A stretch of DNA of 64,000 nucleotides from Tipula vernalis (GCA_958295665.1 OY282559.1:248492764-248556763); one strand, 5' to 3'; shown: positions 1 to 12,189, numbered from the stretch's first letter. Notes: generated from the letters alone by a model not told the origin. Translations and numbers: made by a program.

Positions 1-1600
1 TTGTTACTAAATTTTTTGCTCTCGTTCTGGCCAATTTATCTCTTTTGCACAAAAAATTCCTAAATTAAAAAAAATTCTTCTGATTAAATTTTGGAAATTA
101 TAAATTTTTAAAATTTTAATGTTTTATTTGAGAAAATTGTCAATTCCTAAATTTTAAATTTTACGAAATTCGTTAACTTTTTTAATTAAATCCTAAATAG
201 CTAATATTTTGAAAATGTTGCCATATATCCCATGCTAACGAATTTTTTAATTCCTATTTTGATTTTAAATTTATATACAACATGAAATTAGTATCAACGT
301 GAAATTTCCATCAATTAGTTACGATCGAGAGTTTAAAATTCAAAGAGCTCCCACAGATAGATACAAACTGGTAAGCCCATTCTCGATTTGAGGGTTGCCT
401 AATATCAGATTAATCACTTGAAGCAAATTAAAATGGAGTTAACCAATTCCTAAATTCATTGTCTTCTAAAGGCAAATACTTTCCAGGTCGGTTTGCGTAG
501 TAAATGGGAATGTTTCCGGTTATAATTTTTTGTTACAAACTAGATTTCAAGTAGAAAATTACAAAAATCTAGGATACCATAATGTGGCTACTCGCTAAGC
601 TATTTTTGGAATGGTGTATCTCATTAAATCCATTACATCAGAAAGTATAATTAACAGTTAACTCTAAACTAAAGCTTCCTAAAATGTATTTCACAATCGA
701 AATTGTTTGTTTATATTCAGTTTGGATTAAATTGACTACAATTTAAAAATTTTTATTTTACACAAATTTCCCCCGACAGTGAAAACCTGAATAAAAATAA
801 TAGTTCCGCAAAACTCACAAAAGTAGCTCAAATTTTAAAGGTTTGAATCTTTGATATAAATCAGTACTTTTTTTCTTTATAAAACGTTAATTCTTAAATA
901 TTAATATTAACAAATAAGTTTGCTGTTAATTTAAAATTAAGAAAAAAATACATTTGAATAAAAAATATTTTGTAAAAAATTATAAAAAATAATAAAAACA
1001 TAAAAAAAAAGAAAATTTTGTGCCTGATGGAAATAATGAACAATTATTGTGTATAGAATAATTTTAATTAAAAAATTTAAAAAAAAAAAAATAATTTAAA
1101 TTTAATTATCTAGTCATAAGAATAAAACAAAACTTATATAATATATTTACATATAGAAAATTTATTTATTTACTTCATTTGTAATTAATAAGAACCAAAA
1201 AAAAAAAAGTTGTGAGCAACAACAATAAAATGTAGTTAGGAATTTATTATTATGGATTATAGAACAGAAGTGTACGAGTTTAGCTGATATTTGAGATAGG
1301 GTTGTAAATTTTAATAGAAACAAAAAAATTAAGTTTTTTGATTTTAGTATTTTACTTGTAAATTTTGTTATATAATTTAAAAATGATTTTTTTTTTTGCT
1401 TAAAATATTTTATTGTATATTATGAATTTCACAATTGAAAACAAATTTTACAAATAAATTGATAAAGAAAATGGCTACTGTTTCAGTTTTATTAATATCC
1501 AAACGTAATATTTACAACATTTTGGCTAACACCACATTATTCGAAATATATCAAATCGAGGTTATTGACAGAAAGATTGAGAATTAGCGTATGGGAAAGT
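1..1600. other. AT-rich sequence without recognisable genes
   Basis: Long A and T runs dominate and all frames are broken by frequent stops. I see no coding similarity, no RNA gene and no clear repeat unit. It may be intergenic DNA or fully decayed transposon sequence. Confidence 0.6.
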
Positions 1601-1605
1601 ACTGA

Positions 1606-1645
1606 GAAAAATATAAAGGGCTGAAATCTCACGAGATTAATTAGA
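1606..1645 (-). repeat. Terminal motif shared with the 12-kb and 54-kb repeats
   Basis: On the minus strand this reads as a stretch ending TTTCAGCCCTTTATAT. The same motif occurs at about 12160-12185 and, slightly diverged, at about 54148-54172, both on the plus strand next to GAGTTG-minisatellite repeats. I infer a detached end of that repeat family. Confidence 0.5.
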
Positions 1646-1774
1646 TTACAAATTATAATTTTTCACATTCACATACGAAAAAAATAAACAACTTAAAATA
1701 TAATGTAAGAAGAACGTTCTCTTATAGTGATAATTATTTTATTTTAAAAAATTTATGGAAAACCTGGTTTCGGT

Positions 1775-2340
1775 TGGCATTTAATGGCAGTTTTTAAGGT
1801 CCTGTGCCAACGTTCGATTATTTCGTTGGCCTGCGGTTGGTTTGGTGTGGTTCTCAAATATTTTACGCCTAGAATTTCGCTCAGTTCTCTGAACACCTGT
1901 GATTCGAACGATAGCGACAGATTCTGCTGTAATATCCTTCATCGGAATTGCAGTGGGCCATCTAGTGAACCTATCGATTACTGTTAAACAGTATCTATTT
2001 CCAGCTGACAGGTGGCATTGGTCCAATAATATCGATGTTGATGTGTTCAAATCGCGAATTTGGGTGGATATAATTCGAAATCGGGGATTTCTTGTGCCGT
2101 AATATCATTGATCGTTGACATTGCATACATTCCTTTACGAAAATTTGGCAATCTTTGTTGATCGATGGCCACACAAATCGATCGCAAATTAATTTCTGTG
2201 TGCAGCGAACGCCATGGTGTCAGTTCGTGCACTTTACGGATGATTGGCTGTCGGTACTCCGAAGGAACGAATGGCCGAACTCGATTTTGTGAAATATCAC
2301 AATATATTTTTGTTTCCAAATTTGGCATGGCTAACAGACG
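1775..2340 (-). pseudogene. Gypsy integrase remnant (3' part of pol)
   Basis: Retroviral-type integrase inserts the cDNA copy into host DNA. From 2328 down, the sequence gives the spacer and zinc-binding start (IYCDISQNRVRPFVP, then RKVHEL). From about 2035 it gives the catalytic core start (GNRYCLTVIDRFTRWPTAIP). Near 1905 the reading jumps frame to the core end, visible as LGVKYLRTTPNQPQAN and ERWHRTLK. The part between, with the second catalytic acid, is missing, so the DDE triad is incomplete. Right of 2340 the frame is interrupted by the 3' end of the inserted LINE. Confidence 0.8.
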
Positions 2341-2359
2341 TAATTTTTTTTTTAAACAC

Positions 2360-4346
2360 CTTTATTGATATGGCTACTACAATCTTAAACATTATTAATT
2401 CATTAGTAAGGTTGACATTAGTACTTATGAGATAAGCATAAACTTGTGTTGGTCTGCTGGACCAGTATCCAGTTCCCCTAAGATATAATATTCCTACGGT
2501 TAGCTCATGTGGATTGATTCGTTTGATCCACCTTACTTCGTTTGTACTGTTCAGTAGTTGTACGGCCTCAATGTTGGTGTGGTTAAGAACCCTCTTTTCA
2601 TATTTAATGGCACATTCGCGGATGACGTCGTTTATCAATTTTATTTTTAGATCATTGTGTATTTCCCTGTTAGTCACAAATCTGTAAGCGTTGGTGACCA
2701 TTCGAAGAAATTTATTTTGGCTACGTTGTATAATGTCTCTATTGGATTTATGAGTACAACCCCATAGATGCGCACCATACATCCAAATTGGTTTGAAGAT
2801 AGTCTGGTAGACTAGTCTTTTGCAATACAGGTTCATTTTGGAATGATGCTCAATTAACCAGTACATTTGACGTTGTTTTAATCGTATCTGTTCAGCTTTT
2901 TGTCTCACATGATGTTTCCAGTTGAGCCTTGAATCTAAATGCAGACCAAGGTATTTTGCCGATTCAGCCTGCGGCACTTGCACCCATTGATCATGATGAT
3001 TACTTTGCGTGGAAGTTCCTTGAATAGACCCGGTGATATTTCACCAATTCCTGGTGCCTTTTTTGGTTAATACTTTTGTCGATTTCTTCAGCAATTCCCA
3101 TTGGCGTGACCCTTTTAAAATCCTGATTTGGTTGACAGACAGGTGTTACGTCAATGTTGGATTGAATGTCATGGGGTTGAAACACTGTTGCCAGGTGTTG
3201 AGCAAAGAGTTCCGCTTTTTCTTTGTCATGTCGAACCCAATTGCCTTGAGCATTTCTTATAGGTGGTACTCGAACTACAGGTCTGGAACTAGCCCGCTTA
3301 AGTAGTTGTTGAAGCAATCCTGTTTGAAGCTTTTGATTAGCCTATTGACTTTGTTACTTATTCGATTGAAGGTGGTTCTGTCAGCGGGATTTCTGGTGAG
3401 ATGCCATATTCTCCTTGCCTTACTCCTTTCCTTGATTTGTTCCCTGATTTCAGCCGGGTATTTGACTTCAATCTCCGCTTTGTCCTTTAATTCTGGAGTA
3501 GCTAGACTGGCGGCCATACGAGTGTATTCAATGAAATTGTTTGTTTGTTGTTCCAATTCTTTATTACTTTTAATACTAACTTTTAATTCAGCTAGCTCTT
3601 CCAGTTTTTCTCTGAAGAGATCCCAATCCGTGAATCTATTAGTAAGGTTTTGCTTTTTATTATTCTTGATAACTATAGCGCTTACTGACAACAGTACAGG
3701 AATGTGATCAGATGTTAAGTCGTTAATTCCTTCGACTCTAGTGTAACTGGATGAAATACCTTTTATGATGAAGAAATCAAGCAGATCTGGTATTTTTCCT
3801 GCATCTGTTGGCCAATACGTTGGCCCCCTTGGAGACAGATATTCACATTTGTTTTCATGAATGGCATTGAACAAAGCATTTCCTTTCCCAGGAGAAATTA
3901 GCCTAACCCCAAGCTGTATGTTTTATATTATAGTCCCCTCCAATAATAAATCTTGGACCGAGCTTATTAAGGACGTTATTAAATTGTAACTTCGTTGGTG
4001 TATGCCGTGGAGGACAGTATGCTGCCGCAATATTTAGATCTGCGCCATTATATTGGATTGAGATAACAGTTGCTTGCATGTAGCTTTCTCGAATATCCTC
4101 TTGTTGATTATGTTTGATATTATGTTTAATTAGTACAGCTGAACCACCTCTGGCTCTTTCACTAGGATGGGTTGTCCAGTAGGAATTAAATCCCTTTATT
4201 CTGAAAAAGCTTTTGTTGGAGAAGTGCGTTTCTGAAATAAGTGCAATATCTATATTGTTTGTATGGAGAAATATTTCCAGTTCTTGGGCTCGTTGGTTGA
4301 GCCCATTAGCTTTCCAAGTTACAATGCGTAGGAACGAGTTAATCAT
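2360..4346 (-). pseudogene. LINE ORF2: AP endonuclease and reverse transcriptase, internally deleted
   Basis: ORF2 protein nicks target DNA and copies its own RNA in place. The endonuclease starts near 4346 (WKANGLNQRAQELEIF, ALISETHF, GGDYNIKHTAWG) and continues after a frameshift at about 3874 (DLTSDHIPVLL). The RT amino-terminal part lies at 3000-3317 (NWVRHDKEKAELFAQHL). It is followed directly by the carboxy-terminal part at 2297-2983 (AESAKYLGLHLDSRLNW, YGAHLWGC). The region between, which should hold the catalytic aspartate motif, is deleted at about 2985-3010. At least one frameshift and that deletion make this a dead gene. Confidence 0.85.
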
Positions 4347-4501
4347 TTGTGTGTACGCTGACTTTTTTTGCTAGGCGGATAGAAATTAATTTCTAGTTTT
4401 GCCACCCTTTCTGTTAAGTGACCAAGTGTCTGTTGGATTTGACTAAGCTTTTTAATAATTTCAAAGTTATTAGACTCGTTATTAACTTCTATGTGTAACT
4501 T

Positions 4502-5818
4502 CTACCTCTTCTTGTTGTTTTGGTTTGATTCATCAGCAGATAATTTGGTGATTTGCGCATAGGATAATCCAACTGTGGATGGTGTGATTGTTGTTTGTGG
4601 TTTAGCAGCTTTGGTTTGTAATCGCTGTACTACTCTTGTTCTATTATTCTGTTGACTTTTAATTTTGTTCTGATATACACAGCATCCTTTATAATTTGCA
4701 GTATGTCCTTGTTGTTGACAAAGAGCACATGAAGGCGCGATATCTGGTTGTTTTTTGAATTTTGTCGTGTGATGATCTCCAGCACATTTTGTATATGTTA
4801 GTAATACCTGCGACTTCATGTCCCATTTTTTCTAAGTCTGCTTTAATTACATCGTGACTAATGGAAGATGGTAAGCCTCTGATAACTACTCTATAAGCCT
4901 TTTCGCTCTTCAGCTGATAGGTGTGATATTCTATATTTTCTGATTGGTTGCTGGGTTCTTTTTTTAATTCTTCCAGTAATTTTTTGACATTTCTGTAATC
5001 ATTTTTATTTTGAAAGGTAATTTTAATGTCACTATTTGAAAGCGCCTTAAAATTAGTTGATTCACTAGTGATTTTTATTACTTTTTGTCGAAAAAGTTCG
5101 AAATTTTTGATATTGCTCACGTTAATGGGTGGAGGCAGTGGTATTTTTGGATTTTTCTGTTCAGTGTTATTCATCACAATTTGTGTAGTATTTTTTGGAG
5201 GAGTTTTCGTTTTATGTGCGCCTGCGTTTCCTAGCATTTCTGTTATCAGCACCGGAAACTTCTTTTTCCAGTTCTTCCTCATCTGTGCAATAATCCTCTT
5301 GACTCAGAGCACTGCATCTATTATTCTGTTGAAAAACTGGAAATTGCCGCAGCAACCAGTTGGAATTATTTGAATGTTCATGTTGACTGGATGATGGCTG
5401 AATATGGTTGGAAGAAAGATTGTTAACTCGTGCTGAATCCTTTGCTATGCTATTTTTAACCTTTTCGTTTAGTGTAGAGTTTTCTCTCTTAAGTTCAGCA
5501 ACTTCATTGCTCAGCTGCGCGATTAGTTTCTCCATTTTTTGAAATTTATTTAACAGCTCCTCGCTGTTTATAATATTTGTTGATGCACTCGGCATTTGTG
5601 CTGATAATGAAGTTACTTTTTCAGTGGAGGAATGACAGTTTTTCCTCGTTACTCTTTTGAGCGTTGATATCGCTTAGCTTATTTTTGGTATCATTAGAAT
5701 TATGTAGCTATGTTTGGTCCCCCCTAGAATCCATGGGACCGACCTCCGTAGAGAGTGGATTTTCCTGAACATCAGGTCTGCCACCTAGGGTATTAGTTTC
5801 CTTGTTTGTTTTATCCAT
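4502..5818 (-). pseudogene. LINE ORF1: Gag-like nucleic-acid-binding protein
   Basis: ORF1 proteins of Jockey-type LINEs coat the element RNA. The start is placed near 5818, where an ATG begins a short frame containing NTLGGRPDVQENPLSTEVG. The reading then passes through a coiled-coil-like stretch (about 5595-5450: EELLNKFQKMEKLIAQL), a basic stretch (RNARKRRR), an RNA-binding PRE/C2HC-like domain (YRVVIRGLPSSISHDVIKADLEKMG) and cysteine-histidine knuckles near 4700 (CALCQQQGHTANYKGC). Several frameshifts separate the pieces. The same amino-terminal motif occurs at 59435. Confidence 0.8.
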
Positions 5819-5861
5819 TGCGTTTTGTTTTTATAGTGTTATTACACTCGCCTCCTTCCCT

Positions 5862-7330
5862 GTCATAAGTATGACGCATTTGCTTAGTTTCAGGTAATTT
5901 TTTAATAAAATCCTAATGGTTGGAATTTATTACCGTTGACTGATTGATTTAGGACCGCGCCGACTGCTTTGTTTGATGCATCTGTGCACAAGAACAAATT
6001 TTCGTTGCTTGCGTGATGACCCAATATAAGATGGTATTGACCAAAACGAAAGCGGATTCTGCCTCTTCCGTCTAGTTGATTGGAGTTTGGTCGTTCTTCT
6101 TATTACCATTTATTAATTTTTGCAAAACTGATTGATTGTTGACGGCCCGACGTATAAATCTCTGGTAAAAATTTATCATGGCCAGAAAACGTTTCAATTC
6201 CGCAGCAGATGACGGTCGTTCATATTCCTCTATTGCTCTGGTTTTTTCTGGCAGTGGTTTTAAGCCAACTGGAGTAATTATATATCCAAAAAATTTCAAC
6301 TCTGCCTTACTGAATACACACTTTGCAACGTTTATACTGATGCCTTATTGTCATAAACGTTCAAATACGATGGTAAGATGCTGTCGATGTTCCTCGATGT
6401 TTTTCGACGCAACAGCAATATCGTCGATGTAAGGGAACACGAACAGTAATTATTTTAATACCTCGTTTATTAAGCGTTGCTATGTCTGCGCCGCGTTACA
6501 GAGTCCAACCGGAGTAAAAAGGAATTCATATAAACCAAACGGCGTTGTGATCGCGGTTTTTGATATATCTGCTGGTTCCACCAGATGGTAGAAAATATTG
6601 TACAACCATGCAATATGTTTGAAAAATCTTGAATGAACGGAATCGGGTAACGATCCGGAACAGTAATTGCACTCAGGCGGCGGTAATCGCCACATGGGCG
6701 CCATTCTCCATTCGCCTTTTCAAAAATATGCAGCGGAGACACCCAGTTACTTTTGGATGGCCGGCGAACTCCCATTTTCAACAAATATTCAAATTCGGTA
6801 CGGACGATTTCCAATTTATCCGGTGCGAGTCGACGAGGCCGTGCAAACACCGGATGGCCTGTCGTAATTATGTGATGAATGATATTCACTTTTGATGGAC
6901 TCCTATGATAATGCGTCACTGTGATGTCTTTATATTCTCGTAAAAAATCTGCTATTGAATCTGTGACGTCGAAAGTCGTAATACCTAATGACTTTTCCGC
7001 TGAAGGTGTACTTTTTGCTGATAATTTAGTTGTGCGATTTTCTTTCATGGCGATTATCATGCCGTGGTGTTAAATAAAATCTGCCCCGATGATATGTTGG
7101 TTTACATCGGCCATAATAAATGTCCACGGAAATTCTCGTCGCAATCCAAAATTTATTGACATTCTCTTTTCACCCTACGTGGTAATATAGACGTGCCGTT
7201 TGCAGCGAAGAGTTTTGTTCGATTTGAGTGTTTTTGTTTTTCTTTTCTACTTGGAGCAAAACAGAAATGTCGGCTCCTGTGTCGATTAAGAATTGCTGAT
7301 TCGACTTTAAATCCGAAACATACAAACGAT
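5862..7330 (-). pseudogene. Gypsy pol: protease, reverse transcriptase, RNase H start
   Basis: From right to left: protease (about 7330-7200, QQFLIDTGADISVL with the DTG active site), RT palm (7060-6470: VRRPSKSNWVSPLHIF, GDYRRLSAITVPDRYPIPFI, then after a frameshift TPFGLYEFLFTPVGLCNAAQ), RT thumb (6299-6072: FGYIITPVGLKPLPEKTRAI, FLAMINFYQRFIR) and RNase H (about 6000-5862: LFLCTDASNKAVGAVLNQ, HTYDRE). The frame is broken in several places and RNase H is cut off by the LINE. Order and motifs are those of Metaviridae pol. Confidence 0.85.
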
Positions 7331-7496
7331 TAATATTATGTTCCAAATTATAATTTTCAATCGAATGTCCCCCTTCATCCGACTGAACACCTAGTTTTTT
7401 GTATAAAAGTTACACGGTTTCTTACATTTCCGTGCTTTTTCGCTAAATTTGAAATGCCACCAACACTGATCATACTTCGGTTATTTTCTTGATGAA

Positions 7497-8081
7497 TCAT
7501 GTGTTGTGGATGATCCACGTGATTGAAGCTAATGCGTTCATTTTAGCTGTTAGTGATGCTATTATGGAGGTTGACGCTATTGATTTTTCAACTAAATTAA
7601 TTTGGGAAAAATCACCCAGTCGATTAATTTGTTCGCCATTTGTGCCAACTTCGATAAATTGTCGTTGTTTATTGAAATAATCATCCGAATCTGATTCGGA
7701 AATGGTTGCAGCCAAATTTGTTTCAGCATTTCGTCTCCCACTTTTGATCCGCCGCAGCAAAGTTTTTATTCCAGCACAGTTTTTATTTTATTTTGATCCG
7801 ACACGGCATATTGTTCCAGTATGGTTTGTTTTAATGCTGAATATTTATCTTCAGCTGGCGGATTAATTACAGCATTTGTTACCTGGGACAATATTTTGGT
7901 GTCCACAGTGTGCTAATTGGAATTGTGCTTCGACTTGCTGAAACCATATTTCCGCATTCGCTTGCCAAAATGGTGATAATTTCACCGCGACTTTATTTAC
8001 CACTATCGATTTATTACCTTCGTCTTCGTGCGTCATTTTAAAAACAATTTTTTGAACTTTTTTTTCTTCCACGTTATTCAA
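7497..8081 (-). pseudogene. Gypsy gag, broken
   Basis: Gag forms the virus-like particle. The start at 8081 is about 115 bases inside the primer site, as expected. The first piece (8081-7863) has the family motif KLSPFWQANAEIWFQQVEAQF. After a break, 7760-7497 carries the later part (FNKQRQFIEVGTNGEQINRLGDF). No cysteine knuckle is visible between gag and protease. At least one frameshift separates the two pieces. Confidence 0.7.
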
Positions 8082-8195
8082 TGGGCTTATAACTTAACCA
8101 ATAAAATGCCTATACGTGAGTTTTTTTTTTTAGGATCACCGATTTTAATTAGATAATGTTAACGTTTTTAATTATTTATTTTGTTCACGTTCAAT

Positions 8196-8211
8196 CGCGT
8201 CGGGGTCACCA
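8196..8211 (-). promoter_or_regulatory. Primer binding site, tRNA-Trp type
   Basis: The minus strand reads TGGTGACCCCGACGCG, matching the complement of a tRNA-Trp 3' end (the well-known tRNA-Trp primer site begins TGGTGACCCCGACGTG) with one difference. It directly follows the LTR, as required for minus-strand DNA priming. Confidence 0.8.
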
Positions 8212-8492
8212 ATTCTAGGGATTTTGCGTTAATTAAATAAAACTATTTATGTACTTTTAATAAACAACGCGTTTTTAATTTCTTTTTATATTTGTTCCAC
8301 TTTTTTTGATTACAATACCGAGAAGCCAAAACGAATACTAACTACGTTAATCAAATGAATTTTCGTTCTATCTATAAAAAATAATAATTGCGAGATCAAC
8401 AGTTTATTGCAGGTTTACCATACGTATGCGCTGCAGGTTGATATGATGACAAGTGTATTACGGGTTGACGTGATGACTCCACAAAAGCCACA
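8212..8492 (-). repeat. 5' LTR of the CsRn1-like Gypsy element
   Basis: The right boundary is set at a minus-strand TGTGGCTTTTGTGGAG, a typical LTR start, and the left boundary by the adjacent primer site. The length of about 280 bp is normal for the clade. There is no second LTR in the window to confirm the ends. Confidence 0.6.
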
Positions 8493-8607
8493 GTGCACCA
8501 AAAAATAATTAGAAAATTAGAAATTATCTTTTTCAATGTCATATCCGAGAAAATCGATAATTTTCAAGATTTAATTATCAATACAATCATCGATAATAAT
8601 AAAAAAT

Positions 8608-8820
8608 GTGGAAACTATCGTAACATTGGGCGATTTTGTAATTTTAAGAATAAACCAACCACCAATCTTAAATGAGTTGCCGGAATACCATACTGAGGTT
8701 GTATTTGATTGGTCCGAGAGCTTACAAATAACACCTATAGCTCGGCAGTATGCAGTGAACCCGGTATTTGAACGTTTAACCCTTGAACATATTCCGATAG
8801 ATTGGAACATATTCCAATAA
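8608..8820 (+). CDS. Short open frame of unknown origin
   Basis: A 70-codon frame (NELPEYHTEVVFDWSESL, ending IPIDWNIFQ) lies just outside the Gypsy LTR. Its composition is protein-like rather than low-complexity, and it ends with a stop followed by an AT-rich stretch. I do not recognise the family. It could be the last exon of a host gene or a transposon scrap. No splice acceptor is convincing immediately upstream. Confidence 0.25.
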   Translation: METIVTLGDFVILRINQPPILNELPEYHTEVVFDWSESLQITPIARQYAVNPVFERLTLEHIPIDWNIFQ

Positions 8821-10235
8821 TAGAAAAATTATATTCAAATGATGCATTTCTATTTCAAAATTTATTTTAAATTGCAACCGAATTCCCATTAAATTCTAAT
8901 CTAATTCTTATTTTAAACTTAAGTTTGGAATAAATATCGAATAAAGCAAACATTTAGAAATTTGTTACTTAGATTTTGGAATTCGGTTAACGAGAAATGT
9001 AAATTTAGTCAAATTTTTACGTTAAAAGGTAAGATCATTAGATGAAAAATTTTTAAAGAAGAAAAATTAGAATAATGATAAAAATGATACAACGGCTGAC
9101 AAGATCAAGGTATTTAATATCAATATATTCTATAGCAGCGAACAAGATGTGGTTACTACTAGTCTGCCGTTATTATTATAGAAGAAAATAATTATTAGCA
9201 CAGTTTATTATCTTTAACGTAAACAGTGAATTTGATTTACGTTTCGATTTACTCTAAGCTATTATCAGTGTAAAGTTTATGTATAAAGAGTGTCGGCCTA
9301 TATTTTCATAAAGCGGATAAGTTAAGCTTGATGAAAGAATTTTTCTTATTATATGATGGAGGATGTTGGGGGTCCTAGAGGCAAGTCCAGTCAGTCGTAA
9401 TATGGCCATTTCGCATAATGTTAGAGTTATTATTATTGCAACTCACATTTCCCAAAACCATTTTTGCTGTTACAATATAAAACGTTGGGGTTGTTGAACA
9501 ATTTTTAAATTTTTGGAAAATTGTCAAATTGACTTAACATGAACAGGGTATGTATCATCTTGCCAAAATAATTTCGGTTATTAGGATAATAAGAAACAGT
9601 ACGGCATGTTCAACAAATGACAGAAAATGTTAAAAATTTCTGTTACACTATTATGGCCCGTTCTGTTACACTATGGCCCGCAGTTTTCCAAACCAATTTA
9701 TGTGATAACGATAAAAACGAAGTGTTGAAAATGACTAAAATTTGTGTCAGCCTATTTTGTACGAAATGGACACTTCAAGATTTACAAAACTATTCATTTT
9801 GTTAAAATAAAGAGGATTGGGCATGTTTGACGGATTTTTCTGAATTGTGAAAATGACCAAGCATGATTGCAGCTTAATCATGTTTAGTCATTTTCCCAAT
9901 GCTATCTAATATCTATCTTTACAAGCTACACTTTGGAGATTTCCAAATATTTCAAATATGTAACCAAGTATCATTCTTTATTTTCACTTATCGAACGTGA
10001 ACATGTCAGGCTCTCGAAACTATTTATTTTACTGAAATATACAGCGTTGCTGCATGATAGATGAACACCTTAATTACACTTTTTTTATGTATAATTACAC
10101 TATTCCACTACACTTACTTTTCCCTTAATATTTATATTGTGCAGCTTTACTTTGTGCGCAAAAATTCACCATGATAACCGGTGTGACTTTCTTTAAATAA
10201 ACTTTAAACACATATTTTCCAGTGACATACAAGTC
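8821..10235. other. AT-rich sequence without recognisable genes
   Basis: No coding similarity is visible. A small direct duplication around 9641-9681 repeats a segment ending TGGCCCG. Otherwise the stretch looks like intergenic or decayed repeat DNA. Confidence 0.5.
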
Positions 10236-10242
10236 ACATTAA

Positions 10243-10860
10243 TACAATCCATTTCCAGACATAACACTTATAGGCTGATTTTACACGAATTTTCCAATGA
10301 TTTTTTAAAAATTGAATTTACACAGATTTTCCACTAGAAACTTCGAATGATTTTTTTTCCCTGCGATAAGTATTAAAAAAGTCTCATCAAAGCAATCGAT
10401 CTCAAGACGTAAATATTGTTTGATTTAATACCAATTTTAAATATTTTTTGTTCCTATTTCTGGCTGGAAGCTTTATCAAATTTTTGGTAGAATTCCCACA
10501 AACAACCTGCCCTAATTTTGTTTTTTAGCGATAGGAATTGACAAGTAACAAAAATGTCATCCTTCTCCAGACATACCACTCTAGAGGCTGATTTTATTTA
10601 AATATTTAAATGATTTTTAGAAAATCGAATTTTACCAGATTTCCCACTGGAAACGAATTGAAATTTTTTCTTGCGATAGATATTAACAAATCTCATCAAA
10701 GCAATACCTATCCAGACAGAACACTGTACTGGCTGATTTTATACCAATTTTAAATTTTTTTTAGGGCTGGGACAACACAATCTGCATTATAGTTTTTTTT
10801 TCGGCTGGAAATTTCATCAAATTTTGCCCGAATTCCAACGGGCACAAATGCATTTCAATA
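10243..10860 (+). repeat. Diverged tandem repeat, period about 150-160 bp, four copies
   Basis: Copies begin near 10250, 10405, 10562 and 10708, each with a variant of CCAGACATAACACT followed by GGCTGATTTTA and later TTTTAAAT and a CATCAAAGCAAT or ACCAGATT block. Alternate copies resemble each other more, suggesting a higher-order unit of about 310 bp. The copies are strongly diverged, so the array is old. Confidence 0.65.
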
Positions 10861-11309
10861 GATGGCATAAAATTCATCTCACCTTCTACATCAGTCAATG
10901 GTCAACAGCTTATGGAAATAAATAGTCTAACATATGACAGGAACAGTCAAATATATCAGTGATCAACTGATCACAAATACGTGGCACACGTGATAAACTT
11001 GGCACGATTAAAAATTGGTCCGGCACGCAAAAAAAAACCACAGGCTAGTTCATGCTCAACTCGCAAAATATTATGTGAAAACCTTTATATATAAGTGTCC
11101 ATTGAATCATTTCAAGCCTCTTCGATGGACCTGAGAAACCAATGCAGATAGACAGCTGCCGTTCGGTCAGTATTTAAATTGCGTTACATTTTTGATTTAA
11201 AAAGTCAATAGGTTATTCTATTTATTCTATGTTGGGTTTGGAGGACGGAGCTTACCAACATTATTTGTTAAATAAAAAATTAAAATGTATAATTGATTTG
11301 TTGAACGAC

Positions 11310-11660
11310 TTTATATTAGATATATGATGGTATGATGGTACGATGGTATAGTGTTATGATGGTATGTTGGTATGATTATATGATTGTGTGGTGGTACGAT
11401 GGAACGATTTTATGATGATATGATGGTATGATGGTATGAAGGTGTGGTGGAATGATAGTAAGATATACAACATGGTGTGATGGTAGGATGATTCGACGTC
11501 ACTATATGGTACAATGGTACGATTGTATGATGGTTTAATAGTAGAGTGTCAGGATGGTATGATGGTATGATGATATAATGGAATAATTGATGATATGATG
11601 GAATGTTTGTTTAAGGTTATAATGGTACGATGGTGCGTATACCGGTATGATGGTGAGTAG
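11310..11660 (+). repeat. Degenerate minisatellite of GATGGTATGAT type
   Basis: About 350 bp of imperfect copies of an 8-10 base unit (ATGGTATG, ATGGTACG and similar). Not coding. Confidence 0.8.
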
Positions 11661-12185
11661 GGTTTGACTTGAAATTGAGTTGGATTCGAAAGAGAAGTTC
11701 GATTGGAGATTAATTTGATGTCTAGTTTAGGGTTTAGTTAAAGGTTAGATTGAGTTGAGTTTATACATGCATTTAGCTTTCGAATCGAGTTAATTTTGAG
11801 ATTGGGTTGGAAAATAAGTGTAGAGTTGAGCAGAGAGTTGCGATTTTGGGTCGAGCTAAGTTGAGTTGACGTAGAATTAAAATTTAGTTAGCTTGCATTG
11901 GAGTGTGAGTTGTTCGGTTGGAAAATTATTTAAGGGTGGATTTGGAGTTAGGTTAACGGTTGGTTTAAGAGTTGATTTAGTGATTTAAATGATGGCTGGG
12001 TTGGCCGTTAATTTGGTGATTGCGTTTATGATTTTATTACGATTGAGATAGAGGTTGAGTTGTAAATTGAGTTGGAGGTTAAGCTGAAGATTGGCTGAAG
12101 AAGTTCATTTCGGGATTGATTTGGGAGTTGAATTAATCAAGACCGAAGTTCTGAACACCTTATGAGATTTCAGCCCTTTATATTT
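11655..12185 (+). repeat. GAGTTG minisatellite repeat, plus-oriented copy
   Basis: Imperfect repeats of GAGTTGGA, GGTTGAGTT and AGGTTAAG run to about 12130. They are followed by a conserved end: GGGATTGATTTGGGAGTT, then GACCGAAG and TTTCAGCCCTTTATAT. The same order of blocks occurs at 53220-54172. Here the copy is immediately followed by a second copy in the opposite orientation (12190-13415). Confidence 0.7.
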
Positions 12186-12189
12186 GTTT

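Larger units (their letters stand above)
2343..5858 (-). mobile_element. Jockey-clade non-LTR retrotransposon (LINE)
   Basis: A minus-strand element with an A-run at its 3' end (T run at 2343-2352 on the plus strand), ORF2 at about 2360-4346 and ORF1 at about 4502-5818. Gene order and protein motifs match Jockey-type LINEs of insects. Its 5' boundary lies just after the Gypsy RNase H motif (HTYDRE), at about 5858. It lacks the catalytic core of reverse transcriptase and has frameshifts, so it cannot move by itself. The Gypsy sequence on the two sides does not join directly: most of RNase H is missing, so the insertion was accompanied by a deletion or followed by one. Confidence 0.85.
1760..8492 (-). 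mobile_element. Gypsy (Metaviridae) element, CsRn1/Kabuki-like, broken by a LINE
   Basis: On the minus strand the order is 5' LTR, tRNA-Trp primer site, gag, protease, reverse transcriptase, RNase H start, an inserted Jockey-type LINE, then integrase. The tRNA-Trp primer and the gag signature (VAVKLSPFW, WFQQVEAQFQL) fit the CsRn1/Kabuki clade of insect Gypsy elements. The coding sequence has frameshifts and deletions. Integrase ends near 1770 and I found no 3' LTR to its left, so the element is dead and 3'-truncated. Clade assignment is from remembered motifs and is moderately secure. Confidence 0.85.

Noticed and set aside
10243..10860. CRISPR-like array
   Set aside because: Units are long and diverged without constant repeats and variable spacers, and the genome is eukaryotic.
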